A stretch of 64,000 bases of DNA from Mesaphorura yosii. Its lineage: Eukaryota; Arthropoda; Collembola; Poduromorpha; Tullbergiidae. This document shows positions 12,501-27,500 of the stretch, piece by piece. Under the pieces are notes generated by a model that was not told where the DNA came from, made no database searches, and worked only from the letters and a program-made list of their open reading frames with translations. The position numbers and the translations under genes are program-made. Location: assembly GCA_009869945.1 (NCBI GenBank), contig WIXG01000049.1, forward strand, positions 1 through 64,000, read 5' to 3'. The first letter of the stretch is position 1, and each line of letters starts with the position of its first letter.

Positions 12501-15500
12501 AGATTATTAAATTATGATTTGGCACGACGATGATGAGATGTGAGAGTGAGAGGACATGAACTCGTCGCGTCGAAGATCTCATTCCGAGGTATCTGATCTT
12601 CGTGGTTGTGGCCCATACTGCTGGCATGGCAAGCGGCTCATCTCCATTCACAAAATTAATTTAATTTCACTCATCGCAACTCATAACTCTCGACATTGCA
12701 TTTCTTAAAACCTTGGCATGCGACGCCTCGAGCCGAGTACGCGTTATTGTGTAGGCAGGCGTAGGCGTTGTTCCTGTTCCGTTCTCATACACGTGCGTTC
12801 CGGGAATGGACGCATATTCCGCATATGATTATGAGAGTTGAATAATCAGTGTGCAGTATGACATAAACTAATCTGCAATTTCCTCGTGAATGACAAATTG
12901 GAATGGATTCTGCCGGTTCGTAGTTGCAGCCGGTTTGAACTCCGGCTGAGCCCAGGAAGTAATCACCGCTGTTGCAGATTTTCCGTTATCCGTTATCCCG
13001 TCTCCCTGCTCAGTGCAAAATTAATTGGATTGCATGCAAATCCGTGAAAGTCCCAGTTGAGCTGCTGCCCGCTATTTTTAGTATTTAATATCGTATTATG
13101 CATATTGCTTATTGCGGGTGGAGTGAGAGCTGTGGCGGTCGGGTAAATTAGAAGCGGAGAATTATGACATGGGTCGATTAAGTAATCAGAAGATACTGGA
13201 TACGAGATACGTACAAGCGACAAGAATGAGTTTGAGATTACATGCATCAAACGTGCTTGCTTGCCTCCGCCTGGAAATGCAAAGAAAACAGGATCATTTT
13301 TCAGTTTTCGCATGTATCAGAATTGCTAATGAGGGCCCCAGCACGCAGCAGCCTGCGTTTTCTCAGCAGCATGAGAAATAGCAAGAAAAGAAAGAACCAA
13401 AGGCGGTTGGGTCACTTATCTCTTGCCGGCTGACTGGCTGCTGTCTTGTTTGTCGGGAAACCGAAAGTACAAAGAAAGTGCTTTGCCTACTGCTTTGTTT
13501 ACATTATTTTATGTTTTACATCTTCGTCGCTCCGTGAAAGACATGGCAAAGGCAGAGAGACGTTGATGGAGAGGGGCAGGCAGATAAACATGTAGAGAAG
13601 AATAATAAAGTTGGCATTCTAAGAATAAATGAGTTTCGCACCGAAAACGAAGACACTGAGCCATTGCACACCTGAGCCTTTCCCTTGTCTTGCCCGGGCT
13701 TCGCTCCGATCTTTGTGCAATTTTAATTGATTTTTAAAATTTGCAAAAGAAAATGAAAATTTGCCGAAAGTTCCTAACCCCTGTCTTTGTTCATTGTTCA
13801 TGCGCATAGTTGGACAAGACAGAACATGAGCGGATAACGAAAACATACGCACAAAAGGCAAAAGTTTTTCCTCGTTACGACGCGACTCGAAGATAAAAAA
13901 GAAGATTGCACATTCCGCCCAAAGTTTTACTATTAAAAGTAAGTTAATTAAGTCTCAGTCGCATTCAAAATCTCGGCTCTCGCCTGGATTTTCACAAAAT
14001 GCAATAAAATGCGAAGCCGAATGTGAAACGCAAAATGCCAGATATGAGCTGCGCCGTCCCCGTGAGCCCGTGATTCCACTCTGGGATGGAATTTGAGGAA
14101 TTTTCCACAACAAAGGTTTCACATTTCCCGTGCAAGTACGGCGCAACGCTGAATTATTGCATGTCCTCTCCTGTTGAGTGGAAAATTTTTGTTGCTTGCC
14201 AAATTCATCATTTTTGTTCATGTGCACTGTTATTGCTGTCAAAGCCCAGCGACCAGCATGCAGGCGAGCACGGGACGCTTGATTAGATTACCGGAGTTAA
14301 TTTATGTCTTGCGGTATCTGTTAACATGAGCGAACTGCACTGCCCTGTATTGCACCAGAAATGGTCAAATACATGTATAGCGGCTGCGCATACTGGAAAT
14401 TATTTATTGCGAATTACCCGAGCGAGTCAAGTGATAAGCCATCTGCTCCCCAAAACTTTCCTCGACTTCGCGACTCGGCCGGCTCACTGTCAATGTCAGC
14501 CGCCCGTATGGCGTACTCGTCTGTGGCGCACATGACGCGTATGATGCTTGTTCCTCGTTCCCGCACCGCACATTAAATTCTCGTTGTTTGAAATTGGATT
14601 CTCCGACGTTATATTGATCTGGCAGGCAGCGATGATCGAGAGGATCCTTTGCTAAACCCTCGAAGGCGAAATGTGAGTCGTGAGCCATGATCCAGAGTTT
14701 AGACAAGTGCGCAATAAATTCTTTGCACATTTCCCATTTATTGCTTTACATTTAGAAATTTGAAATATGATAAATTCACTGTTCTTTATTTATGTGTTTA
14801 CATTACCTTTACTTTCTACGCGCTCGATCATGTTCCTGGCCCTGATCCCGTCCGCCGCGTCCCATTTCCAGCCGGCCTTAACTCTCGTGCGGTTTTGTTT
14901 CGCTGCGTCTTTGAGTTTCGAGTTTGGTTTTATTATTTTAAATTTCCAAAGGTTAAGATCATAAATATAAATTCCGCATTACTTTTTCATGTGTGTACTT
15001 TCCGAGTGGGAAAAGACGGTAACTCGGAACGGCAAAGCGGCCTTTCTCTTGTTCTTTTCCGTTCCCGTGCTTTGAAAATTCAAACCCCGAGACTCCACAC
15101 CGCCACGCGACGAGACGAGACGCTTAGTGTGCGCGAGCACGAACCTCGAATCACGCGCTATGAATAGAATCTTGCACATGTAGATATCTCCGCCTGTGGC
15201 CCGTCTTCGGAGCTCGGACAAGAGCCTCAGTCCGCACCCGCGCTGCACTCGAATCATTTATCATTGCGTAACTACGTTAAATTTCTCCAGTCACGTAATT
15301 TCTCGGCCGCTTAATTTATGCGTGTTTACTCGCATTTCGCCTTTCGCGTCTCTGTTCACTTTCACGTTTACGTTCCGGGCCGGGAACAAAGTGAATTAAT
15401 GATGTAAACACGACATGACGTACGACGTCCGCTTTCTGTGAAGAAGTGTGAGTGAATTTGAATAAATCATGCGAGTAGGCAAGAGCAGCAGCCACATTAA

Positions 15501-18500
15501 ATGCGAAATAATGCAAGCTCACCAGCTCTAGACTCATTTCATTTCATTTCTTCATTTGCATCCATCAATTTTGCATAATCAAATTGCGGTCGGACGGGAA
15601 ATTCCTAAATGATTACGAATTGCTGTAGAAGAGAAAGCATATGAAAATGAGAGTGAAAGCATACAAGCGGGCCTGGAATTAAATTAATTGTCGTGTTATG
15701 GGCTAAATTTAGTGCACGACAGGCCCGAGTAGAGTACATTAAGTACATTTACTATTTACACAGTACACAAAGTTTCAAGCACTGAATCAAAGAACAAAGG
15801 CAAAACGCAAAAGAACCCGAAAGCCCGAAATAGAAGCATTTTAGTCCTGTAATTAATTTAGTTTCACATTCTGCAATTAATGGTACGTTTGTACTCCACT
15901 TGAGACTAAAAATATGTCTTTGTTTACTTTGGTTTGCAGGAAGAGCAACACGATGAGCATGGACGGCGGCGCCTCTTCGTCACACCGCTCGTCCTTCGAC
16001 TCCAACTCCGTCTCCAATTCGCAGTCTGCGCAGACGAGTCGACGGGAGTCGGCAGAAAAAGTTTTGGTAAGTAGATCGGCCTTACTTGGCAATTGGCGTA
16101 GGGCGTATGATTTGATTTTCTGATGCTGACTGGATTGAAGAACCTCGAAATAATTCCAATTTCCTTAGAATTCGAACATTCGAGCATAGAAGTAAACTTT
16201 TGGGCAAATTAGATTTGAATTGATTGCGCAAGCAAAAGTGGGTCGGTCATATTCATGCTTCATACTTTTCACACGCGTGTGCATTGCGCACAACAATCGA
16301 GACGTTGATGATCCAATAAATATTAAATTTGATCTGATTTACGAGGTCGTAATAAGAGGCAGCATCACCGCTTGCTTTTGTCGAGGAGCAAAGTTTTCAT
16401 GTTCTCGAAAATAATTCGCAGTTCACTAGTGCTTTCTTTCTCTGCTTCTGTATTCTGCTTTGCTTGCTTCTTTCTTTCGTGTTGTGTGTCGTGTCAATAA
16501 TAAAAATGAAAAGTTTTCCCGTCTTGTAATCTAAATTGGTTCGTATGTGTTCTCGCGGCGGCCCGAAATTCGCGTGCTGAGTGCAGTTTTCGCTTTTTCG
16601 GGTTCGGTTAAACGAGATAAGAAACTGCGCTCGTGGGAGATTGCGTTTTTAAAATCCACTTGAAAAGAAATAAGGAAGTCGTCGCTCGTCTTGCACGACG
16701 ACACCGCGCAGAATGCAGAAAAAATTCGAGTAAAGGACAATGCGACGGAGAAAGCGAGGCAGTGAAAGTGTTGGTGGTGAGAGTCTTTTTGTGGCACTGC
16801 GTAGGCAAAAGCAATTCGCAAACTTTCGCAAAAGGTAAAAGTAAAAGTTGCCTGCCAACTTTGTCTTCGTCGTCGTTGCACAAAAGAAGTGTAGAGGAAA
16901 GTTTCAGGTTGAGTTCATTGTAACAATTTTGGCTTAACTCCCGCTGCTTGTGCAAACAGAAACAGTGCAGCCAAAACTGTACGTACACAGAATCCAAGTC
17001 TATTTTTAGCATAGCATAGCATGGCTTAACTGTCTTGGCAAGGCAAGGCTTTCTCGACTTTCTCCACGTGAGCCGTTACAATTACGTTACGGTACTGCGC
17101 GCGAGCTTGACTCTATAATTTAGTGCTCAGGACGAGACACGCAACCACGTAAGGCGTAGGATTTAATGAAGCTATTTAACCCAATTAATCCATGAACACG
17201 AGAAAGCAACCGCAAGGAACAGAACAATGCCTCCGTCTGCGTCTACGTGACTGTGGCCGGGTTGGCTGGAACTTGCTTCCTGCTGATGCCAACAAATAAC
17301 ACCTAGTAACTGTAATTACACCTTTCTCATCTGCGCTGCATTCTTTGGCCGCTTGGGCTCTTGAATCCGACACCCGGGTTCTAACTCGGGCAACTCTGCT
17401 CTGCTTTGAAGTCTCACATCAGTCTCACTTTGCCTCTCACGCATCGGACTTCTAAAATGCTTTCGCTTTTTCCAGAGTTCTAACTAATTTCTGCTTTTCT
17501 TCTTCTTTTGGTAAACACGACCTGATTCGCCATCGTACTTTGATGATTATGATTTCGATTTTTATTGCACAAAGCTCCCAGTCAGAAACAAATTCAAAGC
17601 CACGACCAACTTTTGTCAAAAATGTCGAACGTTTGGGCATTTACCATGTTTTTATCACGTTTTTGATTTTTTTTAGGTTGCCTTTAACGTATTTTGTAAT
17701 TTGTCACCGTCTGAGTAATGTGAACGCTTGTTCGTTTGATTGTTTGTTTCAGGGTGCTTCTCACGATTTGTTTGAGCTTTTGGAGAAACTTCAGAATAGT
17801 CGACTCGACGATCAGCGATGTGTGCTGCCATCGTACTTCACGCAGGTGAGTCACGCAGTTGCACCCTCCTTTGTTGCATACAAGCAGAGCCTCATGAGTT
17901 AAGCCGGAGCCAGTTCAGAGGGAGCCTCGCATTCTGTGGGCTAGCCGTATGGGCAGAGTTGTACACGAGTTGCGGTTGGCTGGCGCTGTTGTTGGGTCTG
18001 GCCTTAGAGTCTACCTGATAAGGGATTAGCGATTAAACGATTAACGACGTCAGCCCAAAGTTTGGAGGACCAACGACCGAGATTTGACCGCAAGACGACA
18101 ATTTATGTCGGGAAGTCAAATCAAAACAGCAAAAGCAGCAGCCAATACAGAATATCCACATTCAGCCTTGAGATTATGGCACAGAAGAGCAGTAGTCAGT
18201 AGTTTGTAGACATGCGAAGGTCGGAGGTTGGTTTTTGGGTTTGTCAATGTGTCATGAGTGTCGAGTGTCTTTGAGAGATCAGACCGCATTCACATTCACA
18301 ACAAAATAGCAACTAGCAACAGAAAATGGTGAATGGAACCGTACGTCACAATTAAATGATTGGTGGTCTGCTTTTACTGTCTGTCACTGCTGTGACTGTG
18401 ATCTTGTTTGTCTTGACGTGACATTCGTGGATCTGGACCACACAGCCACAGCCACATCACAAAGGCGAATTTTTATGACAGTTCAAGGCCCAAGCCCAAC

Positions 18501-21500
18501 CAAGTCAGGTTTCCTGGCTACAAACAGTAAAGCAGTGTAATGTAACGAATCTTCACTTAATTACGCGTACAAGTTGCCGCACGTGTTATCAATTTCCTAT
18601 TACCATTTTTGATTCACGAGCTGCGATTCGTCATTCGTAAATTGGCTCTTCAGATTTTGTTACTTAACTTTTACATGATGAAGTAGTTCAGCTTCGGCTT
18701 TGGCGTACAATTTAATTAAGGCATTTTGCATTGCTACTTGAATTGCTTTACTTGCCTCGTTTGGGTGTAGTCATTTTCCTTAATGAGAATAAGAACTTGT
18801 TTACATCTCATCTCTCGATGGTAACGATAACAATCTTGCTTGCCTTTGCGTTGCGTCCTTGGGTATCTTCTTTCTTCCTTACCATTTCTCCACTTTCATT
18901 AAATTCTCAGGCGGGCGGGCGGACAAGGTCTTGATTGTTATTGTTACTGCCGCCACCGCTCTCATTGCTCTTACTTCTAAATTAGACAATGCGTTTTATA
19001 CACCGAGTTACAGGTTGGCAGTGGGCCTTGATTCCTATTTCAGTTCATTACTTTCGGTTTCCATCCACAAAATTCAAGGGTCAAATTGAATCAGGCATCA
19101 ATGACACGATCCACGACGAGCGAAGAGCATTCTTTATAAAAATAGCTTGATCATGAAATCATGAACTGCAAAAAAGAAAGGCGAGGCAAGGAAGTGGCTT
19201 TAATCGGAAATTCATTAAAACTCATCCGAATTTTGACGCGTTGGGAGTTTTGGCTTACTCTGACATTCACCGCTTAGCAACAAAGCTCGTATTTAAATTA
19301 CGTGGCTAATTAAGCAGTCATTTTAGGCGCCCATGCATGTTTAAATGCGACAGGGCCGTCGTTCATTACCTTGTTGGTGGTTTGATTTGGGGTTGGGCGT
19401 TGGTGTTTCGCGTTTCGTGTTCATATCTCGCAGACTGACAAATTTGATACCGTAAACTGTAAACTTTTGATTTATACGAGCAAATGCCATCTCATGCTAC
19501 TCATTCTTCATACGGAAACTCGATTTCCTCATTCATGTCGCACGCTCGCATTGCACATTACACGCACGACAAGACAAATGCGAAAGGTTCATTGTGAAAT
19601 GTGAATTGAGTTCAGAGCAGTCCGAATGCGAATTGTCAAAATGTATAACACGCAGCGACAACGACAAGTAAGCGTGTCTTTGATGTCTATGTTGTTGACA
19701 GAAAAAACTTCCTCAAACTCAGTCGTGCATTTTTATTCGGGCGCGGACGACCGGGCGAGTCGCTGAAAATGCAAATTCGGGCAAAAATTGAAATAAAAGT
19801 TGCCATAAAATGTCGGATTTGTCAACTCGGATGCACGGAGTTGAGAGCATTCAGCAACAGTAACAGCAAAAGCCCTGTCTGCATTGTTGTTGTTTTGCCC
19901 TAATTTCTATTTCTATTGGAATGATAAGCCAAGGAGTTTGAACCTTTGCTTTACTTGTGTTGTGACTTGGAAATGGCAAATGGTTTTATTATTTCTAGCC
20001 GGCGATTTATTTTATGCGAAGCGCTCGGCGCAGAGGAAACTGGAGCCAACACCGCAAGACCAGACCAAAAATGAGCCTCAGCAACTGCAGCCAGCGACGT
20101 GCACATTGTCTCTTGCGGATGCATGCTCTGAATTGTTAATGAGGGACTTCGTCCTGGTCTGACCTGGTCTGGCCTCGTCTCGGTCCGCCTCTCCTGCGTT
20201 ACTGAAATGAAATACACAAATAATTATGTAAATGTAAAAATAAAGTCATGAAATATGCTCATTGCGAATGCCGCAGAGATTTCCGTTCGTTCCTTTTCTG
20301 ACTTCTTAACATTTCACTTTTCCATTACATTTTACTTTTACCTGCTGCACAATCAAATTACGAGCAAGAGCAATTTCTTTGATATTGAATTTGAATCCAA
20401 ACCACAACGCAGTGATTGAATTTTGTTTTTCTGCGGTTTGTTTTTCTCGGCGTCATCATCGACGACTCGGCATTGAGACAGAGGCAAAGATTTCTCTTTC
20501 ATTTCTCATAAAGAAGCGAGGCCCGATTGCTTTGCTTTTAAGCAGAAACAGGACTCGATAGTCACGTATTTGGGCTGGCCAGACCCGTCACTTTTTGTGT
20601 CGCGGTGTATTGTTTTCGCCTGGCGGTTGACGCTAACGCAAGCGCTTGTGCTGCTGTAAATTGTATGCAAAAAGAAAAGGTCATAATTCGTAATTGCAAT
20701 TGCAATTGTGGTGACCAGCCAAGCCATCCCAAGCTAAGCCATAAAGATTAGCAAGATGATCATAATCCTAATGTCTAATGCAAGATCAAGTTGATGCTGA
20801 ATGATGATTGCGTGATCCGGTTTCCACTTTCCTGCTCTTAGCTCTTTGCTTGTTATTGCCATTATGATCTTGAGTGCCCCGGCTTACCATGCCATGGTCA
20901 TGATTAATGCGATTGCAAGTAAGAAGCGAATTTGAATTAGAATTCTAAATTCAAATTATAAAGCCATTCACTTCTCGTTCTCGCAATTCACAATCACAAT
21001 AATGGAATTCTTTTGTGGCCGGCTCTTGAAAAATGAAGCTGATTATGATGGGCACTACAACGCCGCAAAACAACAGATCAAAGTAATCCACTTTGATTGG
21101 GATCATCTTGTCAATAAAATTATGCGCTGCGCGTTGTTATTGTTGGGCATCGCACTCAACGTCGGTTCAAATTGATAATTGCCTATCTGTTTGAGCCTCA
21201 GCTCAAATTCGAATTCCTTTTCATCATCGCTCGTAAACAAAAGTCAAGAGAAGGGTAATAGGCAGAAAGTGATCTGCATTTATTTGCTTTTGCATTTTTC
21301 TACGCCACATTGCGATGTTGTTGAAGATGACAAGTGTGACAGGAAGGCTTTCAGGCATTTTCCCTGAACTGTTGCTCATCTCCGCTGAATGCCGAAAGCA
21401 TTTGCATTATTTTGTACACGCTTTCCTCTCCATTCTCTTCTCCATTGTGCTGTCGCTGTCTTCTTCCCCTCCTGCCTGCCTCGGCCCTTGCTTTTCATTT

Positions 21501-24500
21501 TATGGAAACGCCAGGTCTCATTTCTGTCTTGTGGATTTTTCCCACGGACGAATGGTTCGACTTCCGTTCTCATCACAACAACCGGCAACCACGAACACAA
21601 CAAATGCATTCAACTGCGAGTAGAAGTAGAAGTTTGAACTTGAAATTTTTGAATTCTTGAATTTATTCAACGCTCAACTTTCATTGCACGGACGTCTTGC
21701 GAGGTGAAAAATGCGCGTAATCCGCAAGATTTATCGCATCCTCAATTAAACTCGAATTTATACACATTTTGGGCTTAAAAGCCGAGGCCGCGGCCCAGCA
21801 TTTGAGACTAATGCGATTACTTTATTTGAAGAATTCACGAGCAGGAGCAGCAGCAGGGCGCAGATGAGATATTTCCATTTATACGATTACTTTGCTTCAC
21901 TCGGAACTCCTAAAAAGTAAATTTGATTACAACTTTTATAATGCCGACGTGCGACGTTTCTTGACCTAAAAAGCAAACGAAGATGTAAAGGCAGACGAAT
22001 GCGAGTGCGAGTAGAAGTCATGTCGTAAAAGAGTTCATCTTTTTATGTCGTCGTTAACTTGTTGCCTTCTTCCTTCAGCGCGAACGGGTTGAGAGCAAGT
22101 GCAAAAAATGGTACACTTTTCCGCTCGCGTAAACGAGCGAACGGATAAAAAAAATCCAAAGCCGCCAGTTCACTCGTTCACTGCAAATGTCCGTCTTCAA
22201 TTTCTTGTAAATAAAGTCATACTTGGACTAAAAGGGTTTTGAGTTACGATGATAATGAAGTCGCCTGAGCAGATCGTTGTCATATTTTTGTCGCCAGCAG
22301 CTTCGAGCACGACGCAGCAATGTGAGATTGCTATTCCTCATTGCCTGGCAACCTTACGCCCATGCAACCCTAACTGCTCAATTCCCAGAAGTCAGACGTT
22401 AACAATTATGATTGGAAATCGAATTGAGGACAACCAGATTAAAAGCGCGCGCTTCGCGATTTTCCATTTTCTATTATTGAGAATCACACGAGCAAGAAGC
22501 AGGCAGCAGACAACAGGTAATGAACCTAAAAATCCAGAAAAGTGCTTACAATTTCTTGAACCGAAAAAAGGCGAGACGGAAAATCGGTAATTGGGTTCAA
22601 AAGGCAGTGAGGTATTAGGCGGGCAGGCAAAGTCGTCAACGTCAATAGCCCTTCCTCGGCGCGGCATGGCAGGTAAGATGACATGTCACGTAAAACATGT
22701 GAATGGTGAATACCTGGAAGTCTGGAAAAAACACAATCAGCAGGGCTCTCTGAAGTTGAGAAGCAAGCATGCAAGCATAAAATTAAATTGGCATTGGCGA
22801 GCCTTCCAGTAAAACACGTGTATAGCGCAGCGCAAAACGCAGCACGGAAATTAACCAGTGTGTATTTGACAGAAGTAGGAAACGTCGCGAACTTCGTGAA
22901 CGCTTGGCTTTGATTTGTTAAATAATTAAAAAGAAAACGCTCATTTCATTCGTAGTACAGGCGCATTTCTTCTTGGAAATTTCCGGTCCAAAATTTCTTT
23001 ACCTGGAGTCGCAGTTAGCGTTGGCCTAAATCCTGGAAGAAAGTTGTTAGAAGTGGTACCTTTCCATTCTCACACGAGAGTGACAACAAATAACAGCAAC
23101 TGCGCGACGCAAGTACACTGCTCAACCTGATGGTGAAATAATTATGGCATTACGGGTTTTTGAAAGGAAAAGTGGGATTAAGCGCGAAGCAAATGCGTCG
23201 CACGTAAAAATGCGAAGTGTGAAAGAGTAAAGATCGAAGGCACGATCACGATCGACCTGCCTTGTGAACTTGGTGTGAATTGTAACAAGGCAAGGCAAGG
23301 GAAATGTGAGGTACACAAAAGATGACACAATTATGGAAATGGTGTCAGAAACAGCGAAGGCAGCATGCGAGAAGTGAAGAGAGCAACAACCAGCAGGCAG
23401 CAGCATCTCAGATTACAAACACGAGCAGCACTGTGTATAAATACAAATCTTGTGAATCTTGTCGGAGGAGAAACGGAGTTACAGTTTATGGCAATGGCAA
23501 CTGAACCTGCTTCTTTGTGAAAACATCTGTGTACTTATGCAGCATGTCTTAGACACTTTTGAGCCCAGCACAGCACAAAGCAGGAGCTGATTGAATAAAA
23601 GTTGGTCCACATTTTTACTGCCTTGATGAAAAGAAGTCGGGCGGACGGGAGTCGGAAAAGGAAATTGAGGATTTCCAAACTGCTCAACTTTACTCAACCT
23701 CATTTCCTAAATGGCATCCGTTGCAGGCAGTGTAAAATGAAGTTCCAGAGGCAATGGAGATGACAAGGTGCTAAATGCATTTTGAACCGTGCTTGTGCCT
23801 GCGCTTTGCTTTGCTCTGCCGACCCGGCCCCAATTAAAAAGTTTGCACAAATATTTACTACATTTACAGGACTTGATTTCAATTTCATTTCAGTTAATTA
23901 CAACCTCATTTCCAGTTTCTCGGTACATCGTCGTTGCAAAGTTTCGCGTAGAATTTTAATTAGTACGAAGTGTACAGGTTAATTAATAGTTATTAACTCG
24001 AAGTTTGACAGTTTACGGCTCAAGAAACCTGCCAAATGCATTAAATTACTCATAATGACTGTGTAAGTGTATTAAATTACAGCACAGAACAGCACTCGCA
24101 ATTTTCGTTTCGTAATACACGTAGATAGGCCATTTCTCAATCAGTACATCAATGATCAATATCAGTGCAAAAGATGTGATGTGAAGATGAACCAGTGCGA
24201 GTGTGAGCATTATGCAAATAACACATATGTAAATGTAAACAGGCGACATGTGTAATTAATAATTACAAAGATCACATTGCACATTCTCGAGTCTTGTGAA
24301 CTTGTTTGTTTTTCTCGTCTCGCTTTTCGCGAATCACGAATAATTGAAGTTTGCATTGCACTTTGAGAACTGCACGTAGTCCTTCGTTTTCGCATTCACA
24401 TACGCATTGAGTTAATTGAATTAATTAATTCAGACTTTAATTAGCAGATAACAGTCCTCCGGGTTCTGTAAACTGAATTCGCATTTCGCATTTGCTCTGC

Positions 24501-27500
24501 TCGTTCGCGAGGCCCATTTTTAGCTGCCACTGGCACTCGTCGCTGAGCAACTCGCTTGTCATATGTTTCTTGTTCTCAACTCCCCGGCCTTTAAACCTAT
24601 TGAAAGATTGAATTCGAGCCATTTCGTTCATGTTTGGTTCCTTTTTAAATAACTACCGAATACACATGCAATGTGCAACGAAAACCGAACAGAAAAGTGC
24701 ATCTGCTTGCAATAACAACGAGGACGGCGACAACTTCGAATTCGTGTTCAGAGTGCATTTAAAATTCAACGGATGGAAAGATGAGTTGTTCTCCCTTCCT
24801 CTTCGCTTCGGTCGGTCGTATTCACATTCACCCTGCGAACATGAAAACTTGCACACAAAAGCTATTCAAAACCGTACAGCATGTGTTCACTCACTTCCAC
24901 GATCCACGACACGGTGAATGTGAATTGCTAAGCTGAGTGAATTGAATGGCCTGTTGAGGTGCTTTATTCAGTTGCTTAGAACTAAGAGTCAGCAGACGCA
25001 CGCCAAGCCAAGCCAGGCCGAAGTCTCATAGTCTCAAGTTTCTCATTCGCCTCGACAGTTGTCGAGTAGTCGTTGAATTGTGCAGACTGCTGTGCGTGCT
25101 TCTCTCGCAGTCGTCTCGCGTTTAATCGCGTGTCGTTAACCAAAACGGTTTTCAACTGATTTGCTATTGTTACTGCACGATAACGGACCTCTCCGTCTCA
25201 TTACTAATTATCTAAAAATACGTGGACGACGACGCCGGACTTGAACGGACTCCGTTACGCATCCTTTTGTTTTGGTGATCAACAATTCCGACAAGTGTAA
25301 TTACTCAAGAGCAGCGGTTCTGAAGTTTTTAATTAGTGGGATAATAAATTGGCGTTTGCAAAACGTGACGGCGTCCATTTGCGAATTTGAGACTTGAATT
25401 GAGCCTGTAATATGAGACGAAGCATGAGTGCGAGGAGTCTTTAGCAGAACGCCGGGACAAAAGACTTGAAATTGGATTTCTACCGAATCGAATGGGTGTC
25501 ATGAGACTCCGGCTAGAAAGTAGGGTAAGTAGCCTGCTGAATTAATTCCGAATCTCCGAATGTCAAGCTGCTGACGGAAAGTCAGTCCAGGTGCAAATGT
25601 ATTCTGAATTTCGAAAGCCGTCGAAATCTAGAACCAAGTTTCGTTGAGACGTGGCTTAGAGAAAGTTTCTTCCGACTCCGACGCTCGCCTGCCTGTTACA
25701 AATACAAACAAATGATTTTGCATCTCAATTCATTCAATTCAACTCAATCAATGCGTTAAATTCGCGTGCACTGTGCACAATACGCGTGCAGGATCGCAAT
25801 TGGTGATTACGCAGCGAATTTAGCGTCCAGCTGCGAGAGAGAAGCGAGGAGAGAGTTTAAGTTTAGTAAATCATCTCGCTGATTACGCACAACACAGCGC
25901 TTCTTCGACTCGACGCACCGCAATTGCATCTCAGAAGTCAAGTCATGCACGTAAATTATCTCACAACCACGGCGTACGGCCGCTGTTGATTTTTCAAGCA
26001 CGAATTTCTCTGCATCTTTCGCCTGCATTTGCATTGATATTATTAGCGCACTAATTAGCTCGATGATCAATCATCTCAAGGCAGCAATGCAATGCAGGGA
26101 ATTGGGCCGAAATGAGCTTGAATGAAGTTTGAATAGAAAAATAGAAATTTGCTTTACATGAGAAGATGCGTACGCGCACGTGAATGCTGCGACTGCGATT
26201 GTGGACTTTGTGAAGCCAAAGCCAAGTTGTTGAATTCCAAATGACTGCAAATTAAGTAGATTTCTGACCTTCTTTTTCCTTTTATAACCAAAACTCATTC
26301 ATTCAACAGTCGAGTCGAATTGCAGGAGCTCAGAGCTTCTTTCTTCTGTACAAAATGTAAGTGCATAAGTGGCTACGGCTCGGTTGTGGTTTGGCTGCAA
26401 TTACAAATCATTAGGAATCTGTATTCATTAATCTCTGCCTGAAGATCTTGGACTTGGACGGACGGGAATTGGAATTAGCTGGCGTATAAAGTATAAATTA
26501 ATATTGAAGATGAAGATGAATTTGTTACTGTCAGCCGTTTATGTATATTAAGATTAAGAGCCACTTTACTTGGCACTGGCACGTAGCGAATCCAAATTCG
26601 ACTTTGACCAGACCAGAGAGAAATTCAAGGCTGTATTCTGTTCTTAAACAATGCGTGAAGGAATTTACCTTACGACTTTACGCTTTATGCGGAATTCGGA
26701 AAATCTTGCAGTCACCTGCAAACTACAGTAAATTAAGACGATTTTATGCGGTGCGTGTTTCGAAACGTCAAGCATTCAATTAGCACAGCACCGCCACCGT
26801 CTCAATTCAATTTCATGCTTCGCGTGAATTGAATTACACTCACGCAGCATCAGAATCAGCTTGCCAAGCGAAAAACGTCATGCCTGGCCATAAAATGATA
26901 AAATGCTTATCGCGTTCGCTAATTCGGCTGTCATAAAATCAATGATCACGAGCGACGTACGATTACGATCATTGCTCATTGCGCTATCTTCATCATTATC
27001 TTAATCCGTATCTGATGAGCGAGCAATTCGTCGTACTCGCGCATGTGTGGCATCACTGTATCGCGTACATGTATATTTAGACTTTACAATGCACACGGGA
27101 TGAAAGAGAATGATGAAGTGGGAATTTAGGCCAATGTACAGTTTCTGTCATTCAAGACGAATATGAATGCATTTACACAAGCATCAAGCAATTTACAATT
27201 CACAGAGCCTAAGTGCAGTGTACGCGCAGGTAACAAACATAAAATGAAATGAATTCTTTGCTTACGCAAATGCATCGCAATTCGAAGCATCTCGCATCCT
27301 GCAAGGTACGTAAAATGCATCTCGTTCGCATCCCTGCATTGCATTGAAATGAATTCTTTATGAGTCGGCTTCGGTTCTGACGGCTCTGACTCTCATCTTC
27401 GTGCTAATAAAAAGAGTAAACTCTGCTCACAATTCACAATTCTTTTATCTCTCCCAACACAAGAATTCCACACATTTCATCGTTCAGTCGTTCAATGTTC